Shown here: one piece after another, positions 1 through 9,173 of the stretch
Layout: each line of letters begins with the position of its first letter
Position numbering within the stretch: position 1 is the stretch's first letter
Origin: Clostridium hydrogeniformans DSM 21757
GTDB taxonomy: Bacteria; Bacillota; Clostridia; Clostridiales; Clostridiaceae
DNA: 64,000 bases
NCBI RefSeq assembly: GCF_000686705.1
Contig: NZ_JMLJ01000003.1
Span: forward strand, 62,001 to 126,000
Direction of reading: 5' to 3'
Notes under the pieces: model-generated
The model's database searches: none
What the model was told of the DNA's origin: nothing
What the model saw: only the letters and a program-made list of their open reading frames with translations
Translations under genes and position numbers: made by a program

Positions 1-477
1 TGCCTTGTATAGATTATCATATTGAGAAGAAGGTTTTAAATTTCTAAATCCATCTTTTATTGCCTTATCTGTTTGGGAGGATATCCAAAGTCTTTTTATA
101 GGTTTCTTAACCCCGGCTTTTTCAAGTATCCATCTTGCTACTAGTTCGCCCTCTCGACCAGCATCAGTAGCAATTACTATTTCCTCTACATCTTTTCTAT
201 TAAGCTGTGCTTTAACCACACTAAACTGCTTTCCACTTTGCTTAATAACCACAAGCTTTAAATATTTCGGTAACATTGGTAAATCTTCTAACTTCCAAGT
301 CTTATACTTTTCATCATAAACCTCTGGATCTGCTAAGGTTACTAAATGACCTAATGCCCATGTTACAATATATTTATCTCCTTCTATAAAACCATTACCT
401 TTTTTATTACATTTTAATACTCTAGCAATTTCTCTACCTACAGAAGGTTTTTCTGCTAAAACTAATATTTTTCCCAT
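1..477 (-). CDS. topB: DNA topoisomerase III, N-terminal part (runs off the window)
   Basis: The first 159 codons are visible, starting at ATG 477 behind an AGGAA-type site; the rest lies beyond base 1. The protein opens with a Toprim domain: [14 protein letters not shown] at residues 8-21 and the acidic metal-binding motif TDAGREGE at 104-111, both typical of type IA topoisomerases of the TopB group. The family relaxes negatively supercoiled DNA and resolves linked or recombining molecules by single-strand passage through a tyrosine-linked break; the catalytic tyrosine would lie outside the window. Clostridia often carry several TopB paralogues, some on mobile elements; nothing here shows mobility. 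The 190 bp upstream hold no gene. Confidence 0.93.
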   Translation of the reverse strand, partial: MGKILVLAEKPSVGREIARVLKCNKKGNGFIEGDKYIVTWALGHLVTLADPEVYDEKYKTWKLEDLPMLPKYLKLVVIKQSGKQFSVVKAQLNRKDVEEIVIATDAGREGELVARWILEKAGVKKPIKRLWISSQTDKAIKDGFRNLKPSSQYDNLYKA

Positions 478-667
478 GTTAAAATTCCTTTCTTATACAG
501 GTTACATTAATATCTATAATTAATCTAATTTTAATTAATTTATATAATACTAGTTATTATACCATATATATGTGGGTTCTTTCCTTTATAATTTTTCATA
601 TACTCCTATGTTCTTAAGTATAGAATCCTCAATCATATATCCTACACTCTATATAAAATAACTATAA

Positions 668-1159
668 TTATGAGAAAAACTTAATAGTAGCTTCTATATT
701 TTCTTTATTTATATTTAAAACTGCAAAAGAATAAAGCCTTTCCCTTCTTTTATGAGTTGGGGATCCTGGGTTTATCATAAGTACTCCTTTATGGGTTTTA
801 ATAAGTGGACTATGGGAATGTCCAAACAATATAATATCCATATCTTCTCCTAAAAAAGCATCATAGGATCTTTCCATTGTAGTTTTCTCTTTACCACTTC
901 CATGAAAAACTCCAATTTTATAATTCTCTATATTTAATATCTCTTTTTCTGAAATCCGTTTTCTTATGGGGTCTTTATCATTATTTCCATATACAGCTAC
1001 TGTATTATTAAAACTCTCTATTAAGTCTAAAGCTTCTTCTGATAAAATATCCCCTACATGTATTATAAGATCAAATCCCTGTATATTTTCCTCTAAAAAT
1101 CTTCTTAGTCTATCTAATCTATTTTTAACATGGGTATCTCCAATAATAGCTATATTCAT
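668..1159 (-). CDS. YfcE/MJ0936-family metallophosphoesterase
   Basis: A 163-residue single-domain calcineurin-like phosphoesterase with a GGAGG site before ATG 1159. The metal-ligand series is intact: GDTH near residue 7, GD at about 37, GNND near 59, a lone His in FHGSG and GHSHSPL near 114. This arrangement defines the YfcE/YsnB/MJ0936 group, small cytosolic Mn-dependent phosphodiesterases whose natural substrates are poorly known. It is flanked by topB and a tocopherol-cyclase-like gene on the same strand but separated by intergenic spacers, so it is probably its own unit. Family assignment is firm; substrate is unknown. Confidence 0.88.
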   Translation of the reverse strand: MNIAIIGDTHVKNRLDRLRRFLEENIQGFDLIIHVGDILSEEALDLIESFNNTVAVYGNNDKDPIRKRISEKEILNIENYKIGVFHGSGKEKTTMERSYDAFLGEDMDIILFGHSHSPLIKTHKGVLMINPGSPTHKRRERLYSFAVLNINKENIEATIKFFS

Positions 1160-1308
1160 ATTTCCTCCTTATACCTTTAATGCACACCTCTACGTTTAAT
1201 ACATAAATCTACACTATTGAAATATATTTCTATACTTTAAACATAGATATATCTATAAATCTAAAATTCCTTTCTACCACTTTACTATAATATACTCTCA
1301 TATTTCCA

Positions 1309-1390
1309 GCATACTTTTATATTTAAAACATACTTCTGTATCTACTACATACTTCTATATCTACAACATACTTTTATATCTACAACATAG
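1309..1390. repeat. 19-bp imperfect tandem repeat, about four copies
   Basis: Units begin at 1309, 1328, 1347 and 1366, each close to ACATACTTNTATATCTACA, with a partial fifth unit at 1385. It lies in the 308-bp gene-free gap between the phosphoesterase and the tocopherol-cyclase-like gene. The rest of the gap is AT-rich with no promoter or terminator that I would defend. The copies differ by one to a few bases, so the array is probably a slippage product, though a protein-binding array cannot be excluded. Confidence 0.75.
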
Positions 1391-1467
1391 TAAATAATAA
1401 ATCCTCTTTAGACTCCCTACAAACTATAATATATTCTATAACTACTAATTACTTTATATGTTAAGCT

Positions 1468-2472
1468 CTACAACTTATAATTATCCATAAACTCTCCCCC
1501 ATATTCTATTCCTGCAGCCTTTCCTTCTCCTTTGTATATAATTTCATTAGTTTTTATATTCTTAAGCTCCATTACTACCCTTCCTTTAAGAGTCTCATAA
1601 ACAAGGGGAATCATAGACTTTCCCTTAGGTCCCATACATAACATAAATTCTTTATTATCACTAAAGGTTTCTATAGTAAGTAAAAGATTTCCTCTTAGGA
1701 AAGTTATAATTACATCCCTCCCCCTTATTTTAAAGTCCATTCTACTCTTATTTATTGAAGTAAAACTATAAAATCTATTTTCTAAAGTTATCCCAACTAA
1801 AAATCCACTAAAGCTTCCAAATATAAAAGGTACCCTTCCTATAGAACATGTGATAGATACATTTTTTTCTTTAAAAGAATTACTTTGAATCCATATCCAC
1901 GAATTTGGAAATTCCCTGCCCCAATTTTTTTCTATATAAACTTTTCCTAAATTAAAATCTATTTCTTCTCCATTCACCTCTAAATATCCTTGAACCTCTC
2001 CATTTAAAGCACATACCTGGCTATAACACTCCATAAAAGTAAAGTAATTATAGAACCCCATACTTCCTGGATTTATAAATGTATCTGGCCACTTTTTTAT
2101 ATTCTTAAATCTAAGAACACCCTTAACATATAAATCTTTAAATTGTAAATCTATATTTATAGAATTTAGGCTAAATAAATTCTTTCTAATAGCTATGTTA
2201 AACTTATTTTTAGAATATATAAAATCCTCTTCCTTATATTTTATGTAATTATAACTACATTTGTTTCCTTGAAGCACTTGTATAAAACTATGAGACTTCC
2301 CTTTATCTTCTCCCTTATAAATTCCTGGTATAAATGCAAGGCTTTCCTTCCCCCATCTATCCACTAACTTAAAATACCATCCTTCAAAAAAGTTCTTTTT
2401 TCTTCTATTTCCATGATAGATATCTGGATTATGTATTCTTTTTAACATATTAATTTTGATTTCTAAAACCAT
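1468..2472 (-). CDS. tocopherol cyclase-like (PF14249-type) protein
   Basis: 334 residues; ATG 2472 is preceded by AGGGGAA at good spacing. The N-terminus has the family signature HNPDIYHGN...FFEGWYFK, and the middle has EKNWGREFPNSWIWIQSN, both shared with plant tocopherol cyclase homologues and the wider AttH/carotenoid-hydratase beta-barrel group. There is no signal peptide or membrane helix, so it should be cytosolic. Firmicutes make no tocopherol, so the plant activity should not be transferred; the bacterial members have no settled role that I know. No pathway partner lies next to it: the next gene upstream (2832) is divergent. Confidence 0.8.
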   Translation of the reverse strand: MVLEIKINMLKRIHNPDIYHGNRRKKNFFEGWYFKLVDRWGKESLAFIPGIYKGEDKGKSHSFIQVLQGNKCSYNYIKYKEEDFIYSKNKFNIAIRKNLFSLNSINIDLQFKDLYVKGVLRFKNIKKWPDTFINPGSMGFYNYFTFMECYSQVCALNGEVQGYLEVNGEEIDFNLGKVYIEKNWGREFPNSWIWIQSNSFKEKNVSITCSIGRVPFIFGSFSGFLVGITLENRFYSFTSINKSRMDFKIRGRDVIITFLRGNLLLTIETFSDNKEFMLCMGPKGKSMIPLVYETLKGRVVMELKNIKTNEIIYKGEGKAAGIEYGGEFMDNYKL

Positions 2473-2831
2473 AAAAAATTTTCCCCTAATTAGAAATCAA
2501 AACCCTCACCTACCTTTCCTCTTATATCTTCACTTAAATTTACTTATATTAATAATTTTTTCCCATTGCTTAGTATTTTAAATACTTGTCTTCTAAATTT
2601 TAAATATAGTATTAAAAATATCTAAATTATTTTATATACACTTATCCTTCTATAAAAACTTTATCTAAATTAAGTTTTTATTATTTCTTTTGCTTATATA
2701 TTTTTATTCTAAATTAGTAGATTCATAAAGACTTTCATATAAATATATACTTCTCCTTAAGATATTCCTATATGTGCATAGGTTTATTAATTTAGGAAAA
2801 AATATGATAAATACCTATAAGGAGGATTAAA
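2473..2831. other. divergent AT-rich intergenic region
   Basis: This 359-bp spacer must hold the promoters of two divergent genes. The only notable symmetry is AGTATTTTAAATACT at 2572-2586 (7-bp arms), which could be an operator. A TATGAT-like -10 lies near 2803 for the rightward gene but without a convincing -35. I see no riboswitch and no small open reading frame with a ribosome binding site. Confidence 0.35.
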
Positions 2832-4400
2832 ATGATAAAAACTTATGACTTAAGTGGATTTAAAAGCACCCTTAATTCCTATTGGATAGACTCAACTACT
2901 ACTTCTCAATATCCTAAACTAGAAGATAATATAGAAATAGATATAGCCATTGTAGGAGGTGGGATAACAGGTGTAACCTGCGGAATGTTACTAAAGACAG
3001 CTGGATTTAATGTAGGGATTTTTGAAAAAAACACCTTAGCTTCCCTTGCTACTGGTAATACTACAGCTAAAATCACCTCTCAACACCATTTAATCTATGA
3101 TAAACTTATATCTTCCTTTGGATTCGATGCTGCTGCTAAATATGGAATGGCTAATGAAGAGTCTATAAATTTTATAGAGGATACTATAAAGAAATATAAT
3201 ATAGATTGTGATTTCAAAAGACTTCCTTCCTATATGTATACCCTAGAGGATAGCTATTTGGAAACCTTAGAGAAAGAACATAAAGCTGCTCTTAGCATAG
3301 GATTAAAATCTAAATTAGTAGATAGTATTCCTTTGCCTCTTTCTGTAAAAGCTGCTGTTTCTTTTGAAAATCAAGGAGAATTTCATCCGAGAAAATATAT
3401 TCTATCCTTAGCTAAAAATCTTCATAGCCACGGAAGTTATATTTTCGAAAACACCCATATAATGGACTTAAATCAAGAAGAGGGAAAGAAAATAACCCTA
3501 ACCACTGATGATGGAAAAAATATCATAGCTTCAAAGGTTATAATAGCTTCTCAATTTCCTTTTTATGATGGCTTTGGATTATATTTCACTAAATTAGTTG
3601 CAAAACGCTCTTATGTTATAGCCTGTAATATAAAAGAAGAGTTTCCAAATGCTATGTTTATAAATGCAGAGGACCCTGGCCGTTCTTTAAGAAGTATAAA
3701 CACTGAAGAAAAACCACTTATTCTAATAGGAGGAGAAGGACACAAAACTGCTCATGGAGGAAGTACATTAGGTCGTTATAATAACTTAGTAGATTTTGCT
3801 ACTAACACCTTTACAGTGGAATCTATTCCTTATCATTGGTCCACTCAAGATTATAAGTCCTTAGACTCAGTCCCTTATATTGGTCACTTAACCTCCTCTT
3901 CAAAGGATATATATGTAGCCACTGGTTTTAATGAATGGGGTATGTCTACTGGAACCCTAGCAGCACAAATTATAAAAGATCTTATAGTTGATGGTAAGAA
4001 CATCTACGAAGATATATTTAGCCCTAGCCGTAGTTTCTCCTTAGAATCCACTAAAAACTTTATTTCATTAGGAGGGCATGTGGCTAAAGACTTATTGAAA
4101 GGAAAAATAAATGAGGGAGACCATGATATTTTCTTAGAAGAAGATGAAGGGAAGGTAGTTAGCATTGAAGGTGAGCGATATGGTGCTTATAAGGATGCAG
4201 ATGGAGTTATGCACATGGTTGATATAACTTGTACTCATCTTGGATGTGAGCTTAAGTGGAATGATGGAGAAAAATCTTGGGATTGCCCTTGTCACGCCTC
4301 TAGATTCACTTATAAAGGAGAGATAATAAATGGCCCTGCTTTAAGACCTCTTCATTATTATGGTGAATCTAAAAATAATATAGATCCTAATATACTATAG
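2832..4400 (+). CDS. FAD-dependent oxidoreductase with C-terminal Rieske [2Fe-2S] domain
   Basis: 522 residues starting at ATG 2832 behind AAGGAGG. Residues ~37-60 carry a dinucleotide-binding fold (IAIVGGGITGVTCG), followed by a DAO-type (glycine/D-amino-acid oxidase-like) FAD domain. The last ~80 residues form a Rieske domain with both ligand loops, CTHLGC and CPCHASRF, so two Cys and two His are present. This fusion matches the Bacillus YhfW type. It presumably passes electrons between a bound substrate, FAD and the cluster; the substrate is unknown. The gene stands alone and divergent from its neighbours. In a strict anaerobe a Rieske flavoprotein suggests a redox or oxidative-stress role, which is inference. 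Confidence 0.87.
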   Translation: MIKTYDLSGFKSTLNSYWIDSTTTSQYPKLEDNIEIDIAIVGGGITGVTCGMLLKTAGFNVGIFEKNTLASLATGNTTAKITSQHHLIYDKLISSFGFDAAAKYGMANEESINFIEDTIKKYNIDCDFKRLPSYMYTLEDSYLETLEKEHKAALSIGLKSKLVDSIPLPLSVKAAVSFENQGEFHPRKYILSLAKNLHSHGSYIFENTHIMDLNQEEGKKITLTTDDGKNIIASKVIIASQFPFYDGFGLYFTKLVAKRSYVIACNIKEEFPNAMFINAEDPGRSLRSINTEEKPLILIGGEGHKTAHGGSTLGRYNNLVDFATNTFTVESIPYHWSTQDYKSLDSVPYIGHLTSSSKDIYVATGFNEWGMSTGTLAAQIIKDLIVDGKNIYEDIFSPSRSFSLESTKNFISLGGHVAKDLLKGKINEGDHDIFLEEDEGKVVSIEGERYGAYKDADGVMHMVDITCTHLGCELKWNDGEKSWDCPCHASRFTYKGEIINGPALRPLHYYGESKNNIDPNIL

Positions 4401-4405
4401 TACAC

Positions 4406-4440
4406 AGCATATGATTTATACTATATATTATATGCTTTAT
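4406..4440 (+). terminator. weak possible terminator after the FAD/Rieske gene
   Basis: AGCATAT at 4406-4412 pairs with ATATGCT at 4430-4436, followed by TTAT. The stem is only 7 bp and A/T-rich, so it is marginal. Confidence 0.35.
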
Positions 4441-4533
4441 AACTTATTGTAATAAATGCACCAGTTCTCACTATTAATATAATACATCCTTAATTTTATA
4501 TAAAACATAGCCTAGATTTAATATATAAAAAAT

Positions 4534-4572
4534 AAAACCACCTTGGATAATATTTAATCCTTAGTGGTTTTA
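4534..4572 (-). terminator. intrinsic terminator after the lysine-rich peptide gene
   Basis: AAAACCAC (4534) pairs with GTGGTTTT (4565-4572), extended inward with mismatches. On the minus strand the stem is followed by a T-rich run. It lies 42 bp beyond the stop codon of the small gene at 4614-4709, which supports that gene being transcribed. Confidence 0.7.
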
Positions 4573-4613
4573 TTCCTTTACTTAACCTCTTAATATTCTT
4601 AAATATTAAGATT

Positions 4614-4709
4614 TTATTTTTTCTTTTCCTTCTTCTTTTCTTTTCCTTTAGAATCTTTTTTTCCACTGTTTTTACTTGACCCGCTCTTACTCTTTCCTTT
4701 ATCAGGCAT
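4614..4709 (-). CDS. 31-residue lysine-rich peptide, unknown function
   Basis: ATG 4709 follows GGAGG with a 7-base spacer, an excellent ribosome binding site. The peptide starts MPDKGKSKSGSS and ends KGKEKKKEKKK: about half of its residues are lysine, with Ser/Gly in the first half and no hydrophobic core, so it should be disordered and strongly basic. A longer overlapping frame (4496-4723) begins 5' of the GGAGG and is less likely. A terminator follows at 4534-4572. I do not recognise a family; a nucleic-acid-binding role is plausible from charge alone. Confidence 0.6.
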   Translation of the reverse strand: MPDKGKSKSGSSKNSGKKDSKGKEKKKEKKK

Positions 4710-4918
4710 ACCCATCCCTCCATAATAAATTTATCTTCTTAATTTTTATCTAAATAATTCATTATTATAATATGAATTAACTAGACACTACTTCATAAGG
4801 TTTATAAATTTAATATAAAAGTCCTATAAATCTTACTATTAAAAGATTTACTTTATCTAATATTATGAAAGCACCCCTATATTTATGACTAAATTAAATT
4901 TTTTCATTAATAATATAC

Positions 4919-4955
4919 TAAAGGGACTTATTGATATGTTTCAATAAGTCCCTTT
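4919..4955 (-). terminator. terminator of the DEAD-box helicase gene
   Basis: AAGGGACTTATTGA (4921-4934) pairs with TCAATAAGTCCCTT (4941-4954), a stem of about 14 bp with a short loop. It starts just beyond the helicase stop codon. The T-tract on the minus strand is modest; on the plus strand the stem is followed by TT. Confidence 0.7.
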
Positions 4956-4957
4956 TA

Positions 4958-6097
4958 TTAACCTTCTATTACATTCCCTTTATATAAGTCTAACTTTTCT
5001 ATTTCTATGCCTAAATCTCTTTCAAACCTTTTTATAACTTTTTCTTCCTTAGGATCTACTAAGGAATATGATATCCCCTTTTCTCCTGCTCTACCAACTC
5101 TTCCTGCTCTATGTATATAGTCTTTTGAATCCTCTGGTAAATCTAAGTTTATAACATGAGTTATTCCCTTTATATCTAGTCCTCTTGCTGCTATATCTGT
5201 AGCAATTAGAAGGGTTGCTTTTCCCTTTCTAAAATTATCTAGTGCTCTTTTTCTATCTTCTTTTCCATTAGTTCCGTGTAACGCCTCTGCCTTAAGTTTA
5301 TGGAATTTAAGCTTATCTAAAGCTATATCTACATTATAACCACTATTAATAAATACTAATGCCTTGCTTATTTTATCTGCATGAACTATCTTTCTAAGAA
5401 CGTCAATTTTATTTCTACGCTCTGAAATAAAATATCCATGGTCTATATCTTCATTAACAGTATTTTCTTCCTTAACTCTAATTACCTCAGCATCCTCCAT
5501 TATAGTTTGAGCTCCTGTAATAGATGCCTCTGTTAAGGTTGCTGAGAACATCATAATTTGAATATCTTCATTTAGAGAATTTCTAAGTTCCTTTGTGCCA
5601 GCTTTATTATTCTTATCAAAAAGCTTATCACTTTCATCTAAAACTAAAGTTTTTATTGTATTACCTGTAATCTTTTTCTTTTTAATAAGATCTAATACAC
5701 GTCCACCTGAGCCTATTAATATATGTGGCTTTTTCTTTAATTTTTCCATTTGTCTAGTTATATTAGCACTTCCTATTAAAGGAGTAGCTGTTACCTTAAG
5801 ATCACAAACACTTATAAGTTCTGATATGGTACTATTTATTTGAGATGCTAGCTCATGGGTTGGAGCTAGTATAATACATTGCATTTCCTTTTTTGAAGTA
5901 TCTATCCTTTCCATTATAGGCAATAGATAAGCCAATGTTTTACCTGTACCTGTCTCTGATTGAGCTACCACATTATCTCCCTTTAACAAAGCAGGAATCG
6001 CTTTTTCTTGAATCTCTGTAGGTTCTTTAATTCCTAATTTATCTAATCCTTCTGTAATATTCTTACTTAATCCTAGTTTTTCAAAATTCATATCCAT
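4958..6097 (-). CDS. DEAD-box-type ATP-dependent RNA helicase (DESD variant)
   Basis: 379 residues; ATG 6097 follows AGAGGT. Visible in order: Q-motif region (GIKEPTEIQEKAIPAL), motif I SETGTGKT, motif II DESD instead of DEAD, motif III SAT, and a full second RecA domain ending HRAGRVGRAG. Motif Ib is GSGGR where most members have TPGR. The protein stops soon after motif VI, so there is no C-terminal RNA-binding tail. Such short helicases usually help remodel rRNA or mRNA, often during cold growth. It is monocistronic with its own terminator. RNA target unknown. Confidence 0.88.
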   Translation of the reverse strand: MDMNFEKLGLSKNITEGLDKLGIKEPTEIQEKAIPALLKGDNVVAQSETGTGKTLAYLLPIMERIDTSKKEMQCIILAPTHELASQINSTISELISVCDLKVTATPLIGSANITRQMEKLKKKPHILIGSGGRVLDLIKKKKITGNTIKTLVLDESDKLFDKNNKAGTKELRNSLNEDIQIMMFSATLTEASITGAQTIMEDAEVIRVKEENTVNEDIDHGYFISERRNKIDVLRKIVHADKISKALVFINSGYNVDIALDKLKFHKLKAEALHGTNGKEDRKRALDNFRKGKATLLIATDIAARGLDIKGITHVINLDLPEDSKDYIHRAGRVGRAGEKGISYSLVDPKEEKVIKRFERDLGIEIEKLDLYKGNVIEG

Positions 6098-6326
6098 AGT
6101 ATCTACCTCTTTTTTCTAAATTCAGTAACTATTAATTTTATCAATAGTTTCCCCTATTGTCAAAGTCTTAATTCTATCTTACTGGTTTATCTTGAAGAAA
6201 AACAATGTTCCTACATTACTAATATGAAAAATAGAAAACTTTTTTATATGTAACTATCTTGCTCACTATGTATAAAAAAGTATACATTATATTAAAAAAA
6301 TTTTAAAATAGTATTATTAAAGAATC
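6098..6326. other. intergenic region upstream of the DESD helicase
   Basis: Part of a 382-bp gene-free gap between metQ and the helicase. It is AT-rich and should hold the helicase promoter on the minus strand. I see no open reading frame with a ribosome binding site and no convincing structured RNA. Confidence 0.3.
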
Positions 6327-6375
6327 AAAAGGATGCATAAGGAAAAACCCACCTTCCTTATATGCATCCTTTTTC
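6327..6375 (-). terminator. terminator of the metNIQ operon
   Basis: AAAAGGATGCATAAGGAA (6327-6344) pairs with TTCCTTATATGCATCCTTTT (one-base bulge), a long stem with about 9 bases in the loop. On the minus strand it is followed by a T-rich stretch (A-run at 6318-6330 on the plus strand). It lies 105 bp past the metQ stop. Confidence 0.8.
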
Positions 6376-6479
6376 TCTATGGTAACTTATAAATATTCCT
6401 TTTTAAACAACCAATTTTATATAGTAGAAATATAACATTTTAAGATTAATATTTATTACTTATTACTTATTATTTGATT

Positions 6480-7325
6480 TTACCAAGCTGGTACCACTCC
6501 ACCCTTGTGGTATTCTTGAGTTAACTTCTTTACTTCATCTGTATTATAAGCCTTAACAATTTTCTTATAAGTTTCGTTATCCTTGTCCTTTCCTCTTGCA
6601 ACTATAACGTTTATATAAGGTTTTGCTTTTTCAGACTTTACATCTTCTAAAAATATTGGAGATTTTTGTGGATCAAGCCCTGCAAGAGATGCAACTCCAC
6701 TGTTTATAACTGCTAAATCCGCATCATCTAAGGATCTTGGTATTTGAGTTGCTGCTACCTCTATAAATTTTAAGTTTTTCTTATTCTCTACAATATCCTT
6801 AAGAGTTGGATAATAACCTATATTTTCTTTAAGTTTTATAAGACCCGTTTCCTCAAGGATAAGAAGTGCTCTTCCTTCATTGGATTTATCATTTGGTACT
6901 ATTACTTTACCTCCATCCTTAATTTCCTTTGGATCTTTTAATGTTTTTGAGTGTATTCCCATAGGTGCTAAATTAGTATTTCCTATTGGTACAAGGTCTA
7001 AATTATGATCCTTTTTAAAGGTCTCTAAGAAAGCAACGTGTTGGAAAGAATTTAAATCTATTTCTCCCTCTGCAAGTGCTAAGTTAGGTCTATTATAATC
7101 ACCAAAAGCAACAAATTCTATTTTTATATTTTCCTTTTCAAGTTGTTTTTGAACATAGGCCCAAGGAGATTTTGGTTCCACAGTTCCATCTCCTGTAACT
7201 CCTATTTTAACAACCTTTTCTTCATTACTTTTTCCTTCTTCCTTTTTACCAGAGCATCCAACAAATACTGATACTCCTATTACTGACACTAACGCTAATC
7301 CTAATAATCTTTTTATTTTAATCAT
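6480..7325 (-). CDS. metQ: methionine ABC transporter substrate-binding lipoprotein
   Basis: 281 residues from ATG 7325. A GTG nine bases upstream overlaps the GAGGTG ribosome binding site, so the ATG is the better start. The N-terminus is a lipoprotein signal: basic start (IKIKRL), hydrophobic core, lipobox VFVGC. The rest is an NlpA/MetQ domain (VKIGVTGDGTVEPKSPWAYV near the mature start). Anchored outside the membrane, it delivers methionine to MetNI. It is last in the metN-metI-metQ operon, 26 bp after metI, and is controlled by the SAM riboswitch at 9174-9360. Confidence 0.93.
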   Translation of the reverse strand: MIKIKRLLGLALVSVIGVSVFVGCSGKKEEGKSNEEKVVKIGVTGDGTVEPKSPWAYVQKQLEKENIKIEFVAFGDYNRPNLALAEGEIDLNSFQHVAFLETFKKDHNLDLVPIGNTNLAPMGIHSKTLKDPKEIKDGGKVIVPNDKSNEGRALLILEETGLIKLKENIGYYPTLKDIVENKKNLKFIEVAATQIPRSLDDADLAVINSGVASLAGLDPQKSPIFLEDVKSEKAKPYINVIVARGKDKDNETYKKIVKAYNTDEVKKLTQEYHKGGVVPAW

Positions 7326-7351
7326 GTAAATCACCTCTTAAATTATAAATT

Positions 7352-8032
7352 TTAATGAATAAACCTTTTTCTTAAAACCTCTCCTGAGAATTGTACTAAA
7401 TTTACTAAAACTATCATTATTATAATGGTAGCCACCATTATATCTGTTTTAAAGTATTGGTATCCATATCTCACTGCAAAGTCTCCAATACCTCCTCCTC
7501 CAACAGTTCCTGCCATAGCTGAGAAACCAATTAAACTAACAGTTGTTATGGTAAGAGCATAAATAATAGATGGTAGACCTTCTCTTAATAAAACCCTATA
7601 TATAATTTCTAAGTTACTAGATCCCATAGCTTTAGCCGCTTCTATAACTCCTTCATCTATATCTAAAAGACTTGCTTCTATTTGTCTTACTATAGATGGT
7701 ATAGCTCCTATAACTAAAGGAACTAGCGCTCCTTTTATTCCTATGGTTGTCCCTGCTACAAATCTTGTAAAAGGTATTATTGCAGTTAAAAGTATTATAA
7801 ATGGTATTGATCTTAATATATTTATTATTCTACTTAGAATTTTAAAGATAACCTTATTTTCTAATATATGCTTTGGTCTTGTAACTACTAATATTATTCC
7901 AAGGGGTATCCCTATTGCCGTTGAAATTATACCAGATATTAAAACTATTATTAAGGTTTCTTTTAATGCTAAAATCATATTTGGAAATAGCTCCACCACA
8001 TTAGGCGCTATAGAGTTTGCTATATCTATCAT
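7352..8032 (-). CDS. metI: methionine ABC transporter permease
   Basis: 226 residues, about five membrane helices, with the BPD_transp_1 EAA loop near EAAKAMGSSNLEII that docks to the MetN ATPase. ATG 8032 lies inside the end of metN (32-bp overlap) and is preceded by GAGGTG eight bases upstream, a sign of translational coupling. Forms the channel of the MetNIQ importer for methionine and related compounds. Assignment is supported by the operon and the SAM riboswitch. Confidence 0.93.
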   Translation of the reverse strand: MIDIANSIAPNVVELFPNMILALKETLIIVLISGIISTAIGIPLGIILVVTRPKHILENKVIFKILSRIINILRSIPFIILLTAIIPFTRFVAGTTIGIKGALVPLVIGAIPSIVRQIEASLLDIDEGVIEAAKAMGSSNLEIIYRVLLREGLPSIIYALTITTVSLIGFSAMAGTVGGGGIGDFAVRYGYQYFKTDIMVATIIIMIVLVNLVQFSGEVLRKRFIH

Positions 8033-9038
8033 CCTTAATCACCTCTACTTTTATTCCTTCTTTTCTTATAAATTCTAATGCTTTTAAAGTATTACTACTT
8101 TCTCCTTCTACCTTAACTAATAAATTTCCAAGGATAGTATCTTGTATTTTTTCAATATTCCCATAAAGGATGCTAATATCCACCTGAAAATCTCTTGAAA
8201 CCTTAGATATTATAGCTTCCCTTGTTTTTCCTCCTACATAGGATAACTTATATACATTTTCAAAGTCTTCTTCCCTTGCTATTTCTGCTTCCTTTTCCTC
8301 ATTTAACACTGTGGCTATAAAATCCTTAGTTATATTTTCCTTAGGATTTGAGAATATATTAGTAATCTCTCCTTTTTCCACAACATATCCATTATCCATA
8401 ACAGCTACCCTGTTACATATTTCTTTAATAACCTGCATCTCATGGGTTATTAGTACTATAGTTAAATTTAGCATTTTATTAATCTTTTTTAATAATCCAA
8501 GTATTGATTTAGTAGTCTTAGGATCTAAAGCTGAAGTTGCTTCATCACATAATAACACCTCTGGATTATTTGCTAGTGCCCTTGCAATAGCTACTCTTTG
8601 CTTTTGTCCACCACTAAGCTGAGATGGGTATGAATTTTTTTTATCTTTTAAATCCACAAGGCTTAAAAGTTCCTCAACCCTAGTATCTATATCCTTTTTA
8701 TTTAAACCCTTACCTTTTAGTGGATAAGCTATATTTTCTGCCACAGTTCTTGATTTCATTAAATTAAAATGCTGGAATATCATACCTATCTTTTCTCTAG
8801 ATTTTCTAAGTTCTTTCTCCCTTAAAGATGTTAATTTAACATCTTTTATAATAACTTCTCCCCCATCAGGGATTTCAAGTAGATTTATACATCTTATCAA
8901 AGTACTTTTACCAGCTCCACTATATCCGATAATCCCATATATATCGCCTTTATTTATATTTAAACTTGTCTCTTTTAAAGCCTCTACTTTTCCACTTGGA
9001 GTTTCATAGGTCTTTTTAATATTTTTTATTTCTATCAT
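8001..9038 (-). CDS. metN: methionine ABC transporter ATP-binding protein with NIL domain
   Basis: 345 residues. The ATPase half has Walker A GYSGAGKST, signature LSGGQKQ and Walker B LLCDEATSALD. Residues ~260-345 form the C-terminal NIL (C2) domain, which in MetN binds methionine inside the cell and inhibits transport (established for the family). First gene of the operon, about 140 bp downstream of the S-box terminator. Confidence 0.94.
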   Translation of the reverse strand: MIEIKNIKKTYETPSGKVEALKETSLNINKGDIYGIIGYSGAGKSTLIRCINLLEIPDGGEVIIKDVKLTSLREKELRKSREKIGMIFQHFNLMKSRTVAENIAYPLKGKGLNKKDIDTRVEELLSLVDLKDKKNSYPSQLSGGQKQRVAIARALANNPEVLLCDEATSALDPKTTKSILGLLKKINKMLNLTIVLITHEMQVIKEICNRVAVMDNGYVVEKGEITNIFSNPKENITKDFIATVLNEEKEAEIAREEDFENVYKLSYVGGKTREAIISKVSRDFQVDISILYGNIEKIQDTILGNLLVKVEGESSNTLKALEFIRKEGIKVEVIKDDRYSKLYSA

Positions 9039-9173
9039 ACTTACCTCCCCTTTCTTCTTAAAATTAAGTTAATCTAAGCTTTAAAGTAATATTTAAAGTA
9101 ATTATAATTTTTTACATATTTACTTTTAAATTAATATCTCTTTAATTTAATTATTTATAATAAAATTTAAAAC

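Noticed and set aside
4450-4475. CCAGTTCTCAC resembling a VirR box of clostridial toxin control
   Set aside because: The consensus is CCAGTTNTNCAC in two direct copies; this is a single copy with one base missing and lies between converging gene ends, not in a promoter.
4496-4723. 75-codon minus-strand frame over the lysine-rich peptide
   Set aside because: It starts before the GGAGG, has no ribosome binding site of its own and runs through the terminator at 4534-4572. The 31-residue frame fits the signals better.
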